A stretch of 64,000 bases of DNA from Pseudarthrobacter phenanthrenivorans Sphe3 (GTDB lineage: Bacteria > Actinomycetota > Actinomycetes > Actinomycetales > Micrococcaceae). Under the pieces are notes generated by a model. It was not told the DNA's origin. It made no database searches and was given only the letters and a program-made list of their open reading frames with translations. Shown here one piece after another: positions 19,338-27,610 of the stretch (position 1 is the stretch's first letter; each line of letters starts with the position of its first letter). The translations under genes were made by a program, and so were the position numbers. The stretch covers positions 682,001 through 746,000 of the forward strand of contig NC_015145.1 of NCBI RefSeq assembly GCF_000189535.1, given 5' to 3'.

Positions 19338-20504
19338 ATGAGCAAGAAAGTACGCCTGGGCATTATCGGCCTGGGCCAGCAGGGCGGCGCCTACGCCAGG
19401 TTCATTACGGACGGCCTGGTCCCCAATATGGAAATCGGCGCCATTTGCGACGTTGATCCCGCCAAGAAGGAAGCGGCGGCTGCGTCTTACCCGGGCGTCC
19501 CCTTCTACGAGGACTACATCGCCATGCTGGAAAGCGGCGACGTGGACGCGGTCGTCACCTGCGTGCCGCACTTCCTGCACCCGGAAATGGGCATCGAAAC
19601 CCTCAAGCGCAACATCCACGCGCTGGTGGAGAAGCCGGCGGGCGTCTACACCAAACAGGTCAAGGAACTGAATGAGTTCGCGGCCTCCAAGCCTGAGCTG
19701 TCCTTCGCCATCATGTTCAACCAGCGGAACAACCCGCTGTACCGGAAGCTGAAGGACATCGTCGAAAACGGTGAGATCGGCGCCATCCGCCGCACCAACT
19801 GGATCATCACCAATTGGTGGCGGCCGCAGGGGTACTACAACTCCAGCGAATGGCGCGCCACCTGGGGTGGCGAGGGCGGCGGCGTCCTGGTCAACCAGGC
19901 GCCGCACCAGCTGGACCTGTGGCAGTGGATCTGCGGCGTGCCCAAGTCCGTGTACGCCAAGGTGGCATACGGCTTCCGCCGGGACATCGCTGTCGAGGAC
20001 GAGGTCACGGCAGTAGTGGACTACGGCGACGGCGCCACCGGTGTCTTCGTCACCGCCACCCATGACATCGTGGGCACGGACCGGTTCGAGATCCTGGGCG
20101 ACCAGGGCAAGATCGTCGTCGAAAACTCCAAGACCGCCACCGTCACGCGCCTGAAGAAGCCCGAGCGGGAACTCAGCGATGGCATGGACATGGACGATGT
20201 CCGGAAGCTGTTTATGGGGCAGCTGAACCCTGAGCAGTATTACAGCACCGAGGTTATCGAGTTCGAGTCCGCCTGGGGTTCACAGCACTCGGGCGTCCTG
20301 GAGAACTTCGCTGCCAACATCCTGGACGGTACACCGCTGCTGGCCCCGGGCTCGGACGGCATCAACGGCGTCCGCCTGGCCAATGCCATCCACCTCTCCA
20401 GCTGGACCGGCTCCGAAGTGGGGCTGGACTTCGACGAGGACCAGTTCCTGGCCGAGCTGAACAAGCGCATCGCCGATGAAGGCAAGTTCCCCGAGCGCTC
20501 CTGA
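19338..20504 (+). CDS. Gfo/Idh/MocA-family oxidoreductase
   Basis: A 388-residue protein with Rossmann motif GIIGLGQQGGAYA, EKPAG near residue 100, and a substrate domain with GGEGGGVLVNQAPHQLDLWQW near 180 (the conserved HxxD pair). An insertion around residues 275-330 (MDMDDVRKLFMGQ) marks the longer subgroup that includes glycoside 3-dehydrogenase-like enzymes. It follows the isomerase gene by 27 bases with GGAGAAC upstream and ends the importer operon. A role in oxidising an imported glycoside is inferred. Confidence 0.9.
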   Translation: MSKKVRLGIIGLGQQGGAYARFITDGLVPNMEIGAICDVDPAKKEAAAASYPGVPFYEDYIAMLESGDVDAVVTCVPHFLHPEMGIETLKRNIHALVEKPAGVYTKQVKELNEFAASKPELSFAIMFNQRNNPLYRKLKDIVENGEIGAIRRTNWIITNWWRPQGYYNSSEWRATWGGEGGGVLVNQAPHQLDLWQWICGVPKSVYAKVAYGFRRDIAVEDEVTAVVDYGDGATGVFVTATHDIVGTDRFEILGDQGKIVVENSKTATVTRLKKPERELSDGMDMDDVRKLFMGQLNPEQYYSTEVIEFESAWGSQHSGVLENFAANILDGTPLLAPGSDGINGVRLANAIHLSSWTGSEVGLDFDEDQFLAELNKRIADEGKFPERS

Positions 20505-20535
20505 TTCCCGCCCGGCAACCGCTGGGCGTTTCCTG

Positions 20536-20601
20536 CCCAACCAGGTAGCGCTAAGTGTCGCTTTGGACCCTCAAAACGACACTTAGCGCGACCCAGTTGG
20601 G
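20536..20601. repeat. REP-like imperfect palindrome
   Basis: Two 25-base arms (20536-20560 and 20577-20601) match at 22 of 25 positions. The inner 13 bases, GCGCTAAGTGTCG and its complement, are perfect, and the 16-base loop can extend the stem with TTTG/CAAA. There is no T-run, so it is not a standard terminator, though it may still stop or stabilise the upstream transcript. Its form suggests an interspersed extragenic palindrome. Confidence 0.7.
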
Positions 20602-20624
20602 TTCTTGCTCGTTAGGATGGGGCG

Positions 20625-21686
20625 GTGACCGAACCCAAGACGCAGGGCCCTGCCGTATCCACCCGGGCTGCCAAAAAGCAGGCCCGGGACGGCAAGGGCA
20701 ACGCCACCATCTACGACATCGCCAAAGTGGCGGGCGTCAACCCGTCCACCGTTTCGCGGGCACTGAGCAAGCCCGGGAGGGTCAGCGCCAAGACCCAGAA
20801 ACTGATTGAGGACGCGGCTGCGGAACTGAACTACCGGGTTAACCCGTTCGCCCGCGCCCTGCCCACCGGCCGCACCAACACGATGGGGCTGATCGTTGCG
20901 GACATTACCAACCCCACCTTTTTCGACATCATCCGCGGTGCCGAAACCACGGGCACGGCCAGGGACTACACACTGGTGCTGGCCGAATCGGCCGAATCGG
21001 CGGAAACCGAGTTAACCGCGGCGCGGCGGATGCTGACCACCGCTGACGGGCTGATCCTGGCGAGCCCGCGCATGGACGACGACGACATCCGCGCCCTGGC
21101 GGCTGACAAGCCCGTGGTGGTCATCAACCGCGAGGTGGAGGGCGTTCCCTGCGTCATCCCGGATGTCCGCAAAGGCATTGGCGAGGCTGTGCGCAGCCTT
21201 GCAGCCAACGGGCACAAGAAGCTTGCCTTCGTGGCGGGCCCGGCCCGGTCCTGGATGTCTGCACGGCGCTGGGAGGGGGTCCAGGCGGCCTGCGAATGGT
21301 CCCACGTCGACGCCGTGCGCGTGGAATCCACCAAGCCAACGGTCGACGGCGGCCGGCAGGTGGCGCGCGACGTGCTGGCCACAAAGGCCACGGCCGTACT
21401 GACATACAACGACCTCCTGGCGATCGGCCTGATGCAGGAACTCCAGGCGGGCGGCATGGTGGTTCCGGACCAGATCAGCATTGTGGGCTTTGACGACATC
21501 TTCGGGGCGGACTTCACCACACCTCCACTGACTACCGTCCGTTCGCCGCTGGGGGAGTGCGGCTCGGGGGCCGCCACCGTTTTGCTTGACGTGCTGCACG
21601 GCGGCAAGGAGCCCACAGCACCCCTGCGAGTGGAGACCGAACTGGTCCTCCGGGGCTCCAGCGGGCGGCTCCTGCCGCCCAGCTGA
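20625..21686 (+). CDS. LacI-family transcriptional regulator, second copy
   Basis: A 353-residue LacI protein. After about 25 basic residues comes the helix-turn-helix (TIYDIAKVAGVNPSTVSRAL) with hinge region, then a sensor domain (LIVADITNPTFFDIIRGAE, FDDIFGADFTTPPLTTV). The GTG lies six bases after TAGGAT (20613-20618) with no ribosome site, so the transcript may be leaderless. It is close in sequence to the LacI at 9820 and precedes uxaC, whose promoter carries operator site 3. It probably controls the uronate genes. Confidence 0.92.
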   Translation: MTEPKTQGPAVSTRAAKKQARDGKGNATIYDIAKVAGVNPSTVSRALSKPGRVSAKTQKLIEDAAAELNYRVNPFARALPTGRTNTMGLIVADITNPTFFDIIRGAETTGTARDYTLVLAESAESAETELTAARRMLTTADGLILASPRMDDDDIRALAADKPVVVINREVEGVPCVIPDVRKGIGEAVRSLAANGHKKLAFVAGPARSWMSARRWEGVQAACEWSHVDAVRVESTKPTVDGGRQVARDVLATKATAVLTYNDLLAIGLMQELQAGGMVVPDQISIVGFDDIFGADFTTPPLTTVRSPLGECGSGAATVLLDVLHGGKEPTAPLRVETELVLRGSSGRLLPPS

Positions 21687-21711
21687 AGGCTGACGGAAAC
21701 AGCAGTGGCAA

Positions 21712-21755
21712 TTTTTGGCAACCGGTTGACAAAGAAGGTGTGCAACCCGGACCAT
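21712..21755 (+). promoter_or_regulatory. uxaC promoter with LacI-type operator, site 3
   Basis: The operator core GGCAACCGGTTGAC (21717-21730), flanked by T5 and AAA, overlaps -35 TTGACA (21726-21731). A possible -10 GACCAT (21750-21755, 18-base spacer) ends six bases before the uxaC ATG, which fits a leaderless transcript. Confidence 0.75.
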
Positions 21756-21761
21756 TGACGT

Positions 21762-23168
21762 ATGTCACAGTCGATTGCCGCCAACCCAGACCGGCTCCTG
21801 CCCGCGGACCCCGGAACGCGCCGCATTGCGCGCGAACTCCTGCAGCGCGTCCAGGACCTCCCCATCATTTCCCCGCACGGGCACGTTGACGCCGCGGTCA
21901 TCGAGCAGAACACCCCGTTCCCGGACCCGGCAGCGCTGCTGGTCAGCCCGGACCACTACGTCACGCGGCTGATCCACGCGAGCGGTGTTCCACTGGACCG
22001 GCTCCGGGAATCGAACACCGCCGCCCCGGACTCCCGCGCAGTGTGGCGAGAGTTCTGCAAGGCCTGGCCGCTGTTTGAGGGCACCGCTTCCGGCTACTGG
22101 CTCCGCACCCAGTTCCGCAACGTCTTCGGCCTGGAAGGCGAGCTGAGCGAGGCCACGGCGGACGCCAGCTACGAGGCCATTGCGGCGAAGCTCCAGGAGC
22201 CGGGCTTCCGCCCCCGCGAGCTGTTCAAGGATTTCAACATCGAAGTCCTTGCCACCACGGATGATCCCCTGGACTCCCTGGCCAGCCACAAGGCGATTGC
22301 CCAGGACCCCACGTTCCATGGCCGCGTCCTGCCGACCTTCCGCCCGGACGCCTACCTGAACATCGCCCACCCTGCGTGGTCGGCAAATGTGGACAGGCTC
22401 ATCGCGGCAGCGGGTGACGGCGGCACGGGCTACGGTGCGTACCTCACCGCGCTGGAGAACCGGCGTAATTATTTCGTGGAGCACGGCGCAGTGTCCGCAG
22501 ACCATGGTGTCCGAACGCCTGCCACGCTGAAGCTCGATGACGCTGATGCGGCAAGGCTTTTTGAGCGCGCCCGTTCCGGCAAGGCCAGCGCACAGGACCG
22601 GGACGATTTCGAAGCCCACATGATGTACCAGATGGCCCGGATGTCCGTGGAGGACGGACTGGTGATGACCATCCACCCCGGCTCCTACCGGAACCACCAC
22701 GAACCCACCTTCAACACCTTCGGCGCGGACACGGGCCATGACATCCCGTTCGCGATCAACTACACCGAGGCCATCCGCCCTGTCCTGCAGGACTTCGGCA
22801 CCGCCAAGGACTTCCACCTGGTGCTGTTCACGCTGGACGAGACCGTGTTCTCCCGCGAGCTTGCCCCGCTGGCCGGCTTCTACCCTTCCGTGTACCTCGG
22901 CGCCCCGTGGTGGTTCCTGGACGCGCCGGATGCCATGCTGCGGTTCCGTTCCGCCGTTACCGAAACCGCAGGCTTCTCCCGGTCCTCCGGCTTCATCGAC
23001 GACACCCGCGCCTTCTGCTCCATCCCGGCACGGCACGACGCCTCCCGGCGGATCGAAGCCTCCTTCCTTGCCCGGCTCGTGGCCGAACACCGCGTCAGCG
23101 AGGACCGCGCCCACGAACTGATCGTGGACATCGTGGACGGCTCACCCCGGCGGGTGTTCAAGCTGTGA
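21762..23168 (+). CDS. uxaC: Glucuronate isomerase
   Basis: A 468-residue protein of normal family length. Landmarks are the metal-site SPHGHVDA near residue 40, the mid region FNIEVLATTDDPLDSL near 155, GLVMTIHPGSYRNHH near 305 and APWWFLDAP near 390. It converts D-glucuronate to D-fructuronate (and galacturonate to tagaturonate) in the cytoplasm. No ribosome site precedes the ATG, which suits a leaderless message from the operator-controlled promoter. The stop overlaps the next start by four bases (GTGA), coupling it to the reductase. Confidence 0.96.
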   Translation: MSQSIAANPDRLLPADPGTRRIARELLQRVQDLPIISPHGHVDAAVIEQNTPFPDPAALLVSPDHYVTRLIHASGVPLDRLRESNTAAPDSRAVWREFCKAWPLFEGTASGYWLRTQFRNVFGLEGELSEATADASYEAIAAKLQEPGFRPRELFKDFNIEVLATTDDPLDSLASHKAIAQDPTFHGRVLPTFRPDAYLNIAHPAWSANVDRLIAAAGDGGTGYGAYLTALENRRNYFVEHGAVSADHGVRTPATLKLDDADAARLFERARSGKASAQDRDDFEAHMMYQMARMSVEDGLVMTIHPGSYRNHHEPTFNTFGADTGHDIPFAINYTEAIRPVLQDFGTAKDFHLVLFTLDETVFSRELAPLAGFYPSVYLGAPWWFLDAPDAMLRFRSAVTETAGFSRSSGFIDDTRAFCSIPARHDASRRIEASFLARLVAEHRVSEDRAHELIVDIVDGSPRRVFKL

Positions 23169-24592
23169 GCACCGGACTGAATGCTGCTGCTGCGCCCGCT
23201 CCTCCGGCTGACCTTCCGCGGCTGAACCGGACGCTCCGGCCGATGCCCAAGGCGCCGGTCCGGATTGTCCACCTGGGCCTCGGCGCCTTCCACCGCTCGC
23301 ACCAGGCCTGGTATACCCAGCAAGCCTCCGACGCCGCGGACTGGGGCATCGCATCCTTTACCGGCCGGCGCCCCGACGCCGCTGCAGCCCTGGCGGAACA
23401 GGACGGGCTGTACACCGTGGTGGAGCGCGCTGACGCGGGCGACACCTTCAGCGTTGTGGGCAGCATCGTGGAGGCTGTGGACGGGGCGGACGTGAAGCGG
23501 CTCACCGAATTGGTGGCCGCGCCCGGAACCGCCGTGGTCACCCTGACCATTACCGAGGCTGCCTATGGGCTGGGTGCCGACGGGACGCTGGATATCACAG
23601 CGCCCGACGTCGCCGCCGACCTTGCGCTGTTGGGTTCCGGCAGCGGGCGCCCGGCCACGCCGCTGGGACGGCTGGTGCTGGCGCTTGCGGCCCGGCGGGA
23701 TGCCGGCTCCGGCCCGATTGCCGTGGTCTGCTGCGACAACCTGTCCAACAACGGCACGGTTGCCCGGCAGGGTGTCGCCGGTCTTGCCGGCTCCTGGAAT
23801 GCCGGGCTGGCCGACTGGATTGACGGCAACGTCAGTTTTGTCAGCACCTCCGTTGACCGCATCACGCCGCGGACCACGGACGAGGACCTGGCCGTGGTCC
23901 GGGAAGCCTGCGGTTACCGTGATAACTCGCCAGTGGTGGCAGAGCCATTCTCGAGCTGGGTCCTGAGCGGGGATTTCCCGGCCGGACGCCCCCGCTGGGA
24001 GGATGCCGGTGCCGTGTTCGTTGAGAACATCGAACCCTACGAGAACCGCAAGCTGTGGCTGCTCAACGGCGCACACTCGCTGCTGGCCTACGCCGGACAG
24101 CTGCGGGGCCACAGCACCGTGGCCGAGGCCCTGGCAGACCCGGAATGCCTTAGGGCCGTGGAGGCCTTCTGGGACGAAGCCGAGGCCAACCTCCCCACCC
24201 CGGACCTGGGCATTCCTGAGTACCGGCAAGCCTTGCTGGCCCGCTTCAGCAACGCCAGGATCGCCCACCATCTGGCACAGATCGCCATGGACGGCAGCAC
24301 CAAGCTGCGGATGCGGGCCGTTCCGGTGCTCCAGGCCGAACGCGCGGCGGGCAGGACCGGTGCCGCCGCGGCCTTGATGATCGCCGCCTGGATGGACTAC
24401 AGCGCCGCCGCGGGCGCAACGTTCCAGGACCCCCTTGGGGACCATGTGGCCGCCGCCAACCGCCTTTCAGGAACCGAACGCATCCGGGCGCTGCTGAACG
24501 TCGTGGACCCGGTTTTGGCCAGCGACGATGCAGTGGTGGGCCTGGTGGAAAGCCTCTGCGGCACCATCGCGGGACACGCCGCCGCCCCGTAA
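23165..24592 (+). CDS. uxuB: Mannitol dehydrogenase-family protein, probable fructuronate reductase
   Basis: About 475 residues of the polyol/mannitol dehydrogenase family. The NAD site is RIVHLGLGAFHRSHQAWY near residue 35, and the catalytic Lys-Asn-His pattern lies in NRKLWLLNGAHSLL near 300. The GTG start overlaps the uxaC stop. Coupling to uxaC and the nearby mannonate dehydratase points to fructuronate reductase (fructuronate to D-mannonate), although the family also holds tagaturonate and mannitol enzymes. Confidence 0.88.
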   Translation: MSTGLNAAAAPAPPADLPRLNRTLRPMPKAPVRIVHLGLGAFHRSHQAWYTQQASDAADWGIASFTGRRPDAAAALAEQDGLYTVVERADAGDTFSVVGSIVEAVDGADVKRLTELVAAPGTAVVTLTITEAAYGLGADGTLDITAPDVAADLALLGSGSGRPATPLGRLVLALAARRDAGSGPIAVVCCDNLSNNGTVARQGVAGLAGSWNAGLADWIDGNVSFVSTSVDRITPRTTDEDLAVVREACGYRDNSPVVAEPFSSWVLSGDFPAGRPRWEDAGAVFVENIEPYENRKLWLLNGAHSLLAYAGQLRGHSTVAEALADPECLRAVEAFWDEAEANLPTPDLGIPEYRQALLARFSNARIAHHLAQIAMDGSTKLRMRAVPVLQAERAAGRTGAAAALMIAAWMDYSAAAGATFQDPLGDHVAAANRLSGTERIRALLNVVDPVLASDDAVVGLVESLCGTIAGHAAAP

Positions 24593-24605
24593 ATCTGCTG
24601 TAAGC

Positions 24606-24647
24606 GGGGCTGTCCGGCACCTTTCGGGGCACCGGGCAGCCCCTTTT
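24606..24647 (+). terminator. Intrinsic terminator after uxuB
   Basis: GGGGCTGTCCGG pairs with CCGGGCAGCCCC through one small bulge, and the stem is followed by TTTTCTT. It closes the uxaC-uxuB transcript just before the next operator and promoter. Confidence 0.8.
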
Positions 24648-24666
24648 CTTGAAATATCAATAAAAG

Positions 24667-24707
24667 TTTGGCAACCGCTTGCCATTTATTTGCCACGTGA
24701 CTAGGAT
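24667..24707 (+). promoter_or_regulatory. Promoter with LacI-type operator, site 4
   Basis: The operator core GGCAACCGCTTGCC (24670-24683) is a variant of the module palindrome. It overlaps -35 TTGCCA (24679-24684), with a 17-base spacer and -10 TAGGAT (24702-24707). The start would be near 24714, giving a leader of about 180 bases whose first part folds into CCCGGAG-TGC-CTCCGGG (24725-24741), perhaps a 5' protecting hairpin. Confidence 0.8.
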
Positions 24708-24795
24708 TACAGGCAGAGCAAGAACCCGGAGTGCCTCCGGGACACCAGAAATTTCCCTTCCGGCCACGCCGCAACGACGCGAATAGGACCCCCGA

Positions 24796-24843
24796 ATGCT
24801 CCTGCCGCGGGCCAGCAAGAACCGCCACTTCCCCCACCGCTAA
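24796..24843 (+). CDS. Possible 15-codon leader peptide (uORF)
   Basis: In the 180-base leader of the symporter gene, ATG at 24796 opens a 15-codon frame (MLLPRASKNRHFPHR) ending at TAA 24841-24843, with AGGA nine bases upstream. It is rich in Arg and His. It could be translated, but short frames arise by chance and no attenuator hairpin is evident. Confidence 0.2.
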   Translation: MLLPRASKNRHFPHR

Positions 24844-24893
24844 CGCTTCATTCCGGCCACCCCCAGGCCGCCCCGGGTAAAGGAGCCCACACC

Positions 24894-26324
24894 ATGAAAA
24901 AGCTGAGCAAACTGAGCATCGCCGGCTACGGCGCCGGCGACGCCGCCAACAACCTGGCGTTCACCACCGCCACCATGTTCCTGCTGGTCTACTACACCGA
25001 CGTGGCTGGCATCTCGGCCGCCGCCGCCGGAACACTGCTGCTGTCCGTCAGGATCTTTGACGCTTTCGCGGATGTTTTTGCCGGCCGCGTGGTGGACCGT
25101 ACCTTCAGCAAGCGGTTCGGCAAGTTCCGCCCGTTCATCATGTTCGGTTCCATCCCGCTGCTCCTGCTGAGCGTCGCCACGTTCTCGGTACCGCAGCTCG
25201 GCGAGTCCGGCACCCTGCTCTACGCCTACGTCACCTACGCCGCCCTGGGCCTGGCCTACAGCCTGGTCAACATCCCCTACGGCTCCCTCGCCGGGGCCAT
25301 GACCCAGGACCCTGGCGAACGGGCCAAGCTGGGCTCCGCCCGCATGGTGGGTGCGCTCCTGGTCGGTTCCGCCCTCGGGATCTTTGTGGCACCCCTGATC
25401 AAGCCGGGTGCTGACCTGCAGGGAACGTTCACCACCATCACCCTGGTCTTCGTGGTGATCGGCGCTGCCCTCTACTTCTTCACCGTGCTGACCGCCAAGG
25501 AACGCGTCCACCGTGCCGTCCCCAACGTCACGCTGAAGCAGAGCATGGAGACGCTCAAGACCAACAAGCCCCTCCTCATGCTGTGCCTCAGCTCCTTCTT
25601 CTTCCTCACCGGCTATCTCGCCCTGACGTCCGTGCAGCTGTACTACCTGCGCGACGTCCTGGGCCGCCTGGATCTGTACCCGGTGCTGTCCATCGCGCAG
25701 CTGATCCTGACCTTCGTCCTGGCCGCCTTCATGCCGCGGTTGGTCCGCGCCATCGGCAAGAAGCGCGTCTACATCTACTCGTCGCTGGTGACAGTGGTTG
25801 GCGGCACCATCATCTTCTTCACGCCCGCCAGCCAGGTATGGATCGGTTTCAGCGGCCTGCTCATCAGCGTAGTGGGCGTCCTCGCAGTCAACATCGTGGT
25901 CTGGGCCCTGGAAGCCGACACCGTTGAATACGGCGAATGGAAGACCGGGGTCCGCACCGAGGGCATCACCTACGCCCTGTTCTCTTTCACCCGCAAGACG
26001 GGCCAGGCAGTGGGCGGCGCCCTCGCCGCGTACGCCCTGGCGCTGGGCGGCTATAAGTCCGGTGTCACGCAGAGCGCCGAAGCAGTCTTCGGAATCCAGG
26101 TTGCTGCAGGCGCCCTGCCCGCCATCCTGACCATCCTTGCCGTCCTGGTGATGACCAAATACAAGCTCACTGACGCCCTGCACGCGGAAATCCTCACCGA
26201 AATCCGCGCCCGCCGCGAAAACGGGGAGGCCGCAACCCCTGGAGATGCTGCCGGACCTGCTGCGGTTGCTGAATCCGCGGCCGCGAAGTACCCGGCCACT
26301 CCGCTGTCCACACCCACTAACTAA
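24894..26324 (+). CDS. GPH-family sugar:cation symporter (MFS)
   Basis: A 476-residue membrane protein with about twelve helices of the glycoside-pentoside-hexuronide symporter family. Typical motifs are [16 protein letters not shown] at the start, [15 protein letters not shown] near residue 50, [17 protein letters not shown] near 125 and [13 protein letters not shown] near 345. AAAGGAG precedes the ATG. The family includes glucuronide and hexuronate carriers, and the operator-controlled promoter and the downstream mannonate dehydratase make hexuronate or glucuronide uptake likely. Confidence 0.93.
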   Translation: MKKLSKLSIAGYGAGDAANNLAFTTATMFLLVYYTDVAGISAAAAGTLLLSVRIFDAFADVFAGRVVDRTFSKRFGKFRPFIMFGSIPLLLLSVATFSVPQLGESGTLLYAYVTYAALGLAYSLVNIPYGSLAGAMTQDPGERAKLGSARMVGALLVGSALGIFVAPLIKPGADLQGTFTTITLVFVVIGAALYFFTVLTAKERVHRAVPNVTLKQSMETLKTNKPLLMLCLSSFFFLTGYLALTSVQLYYLRDVLGRLDLYPVLSIAQLILTFVLAAFMPRLVRAIGKKRVYIYSSLVTVVGGTIIFFTPASQVWIGFSGLLISVVGVLAVNIVVWALEADTVEYGEWKTGVRTEGITYALFSFTRKTGQAVGGALAAYALALGGYKSGVTQSAEAVFGIQVAAGALPAILTILAVLVMTKYKLTDALHAEILTEIRARRENGEAATPGDAAGPAAVAESAAAKYPATPLSTPTN

Positions 26325-26380
26325 GCACACGCAAGCCCGCCGAACCCCGTTCCTCCCGACCAAGAAAGCCTGGATCTGCT

Positions 26381-27610
26381 GTGAAAATCATTGCCGCCGA
26401 CGTCTTCGTCACCAGTCCCTCCCGCAACTTCGTGACCCTTCGCATTACCACCGAGGATGGTGTGACCGGTATTGGTGACGCCACTTTGAACGGCCGTGAG
26501 CTCGCCGTCGCCGCTTACCTCAAGGAGCACGTCGCGCAGCTGCTGATCGGCAAGGATCCGCACCGGATCGAGGACACCTGGCAGTTCCTGTACCGCTCCT
26601 CGTACTGGCGCCGTGGTCCGGTGACCATGGCTGCGATCGCGGCGGTGGACATGGCGCTGTGGGACATCAAGGGCAAGCTTGCCGGCATGCCGGTCTACCA
26701 GCTCCTCGGCGGGGCGTCCCGCAACGGGCTGCGGGCGTACGGGCACGCCTCGGGCGCTGACCTGCCGTCGCTGTTCGATTCGGTCCGGGAACACCTGGAA
26801 CTCGGGTACAAGTCCATCCGGATCCAGACCGCGGTCCCGGGCATCAAGGCGGTGTACGGGGTGGCAGCGCAGGCGCAGGCTTCGGGGGAGCGGTATGACT
26901 ACGAGCCCGCCGGCCGTGGCGCGTTCCCGGTGGAGGAGGACTGGGACACCCGGGCCTACCTGCGCCACCTGCCCACCGTGTTCGAGGCGGTCCGCAACGA
27001 GTTCGGCCCGGAAATCCCGCTGCTGCACGACGGCCACCACCGGATGACCCCCATCCAGGCCGCCAAGCTGGGCAAGGCCCTGGAACCGTACGACCTGTTC
27101 TGGCTGGAGGACTGCACACCGGCCGAAAACCAGGAGGGGCTGCGCCTGGTCCGTCAGCACACCACCACCCCGCTGGCCATCGGTGAAATCTTCAACACCG
27201 TGTGGGACTACCAGACCATCATCAAGGAACAGCTGATCGACTACGTCCGCGCCGCGTCCACCCACTTCGGCGGCATCAGCCCGCTGAAGAAGGTCATGGA
27301 CTTCGCCGCGCAGTACCAGATCAAGTCCGGCTTCCACGGCCCCACCGATATTTCCCCGGTCGGATTCGCCGCGCAGTTGCACGTGGGCCTGGCCATCCAC
27401 AACTACGGGATCCAGGAATACATGCAGCACTCGGACAAGACCAACGAGGTCTTCAAGCAGTCCATGACGTTTGTGGACGGCTACCTGCACCCGGGCAACG
27501 AGCCGGGCATCGGCGTCGAGTTCAACGAGGAAGCCGCGGCCGCGTTCCCGTACCAGCAGGCCTACCTGCCCTACAACCGCCTCATCGACGGAACGGTCCA
27601 CGACTGGTGA
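26381..27610 (+). CDS. manD: D-mannonate dehydratase, enolase superfamily (ManD)
   Basis: A 409-residue enolase-superfamily protein of ManD length. The N-terminal capping domain runs to about residue 120. The barrel carries the three metal ligands in [16 protein letters not shown] and AIGEIFNT, and SGFHGPTD near 325 holds the family His. ManD dehydrates D-mannonate to 2-keto-3-deoxygluconate, the next step after fructuronate reductase. GTG at 26381 matches the family start ([11 protein letters not shown]). The stop overlaps the fusion gene. Some relatives have low activity or act on D-gluconate. Confidence 0.92.
   Translation: MKIIAADVFVTSPSRNFVTLRITTEDGVTGIGDATLNGRELAVAAYLKEHVAQLLIGKDPHRIEDTWQFLYRSSYWRRGPVTMAAIAAVDMALWDIKGKLAGMPVYQLLGGASRNGLRAYGHASGADLPSLFDSVREHLELGYKSIRIQTAVPGIKAVYGVAAQAQASGERYDYEPAGRGAFPVEEDWDTRAYLRHLPTVFEAVRNEFGPEIPLLHDGHHRMTPIQAAKLGKALEPYDLFWLEDCTPAENQEGLRLVRQHTTTPLAIGEIFNTVWDYQTIIKEQLIDYVRAASTHFGGISPLKKVMDFAAQYQIKSGFHGPTDISPVGFAAQLHVGLAIHNYGIQEYMQHSDKTNEVFKQSMTFVDGYLHPGNEPGIGVEFNEEAAAAFPYQQAYLPYNRLIDGTVHDW

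Noticed and set aside
24840..26363. Long antisense frame (about 507 residues) opposite the GPH symporter
   Set aside because: Its composition (Asp, Gly, His, Gln rich) is typical of the shadow of a high-GC gene, and the plus strand encodes a clear membrane transporter.
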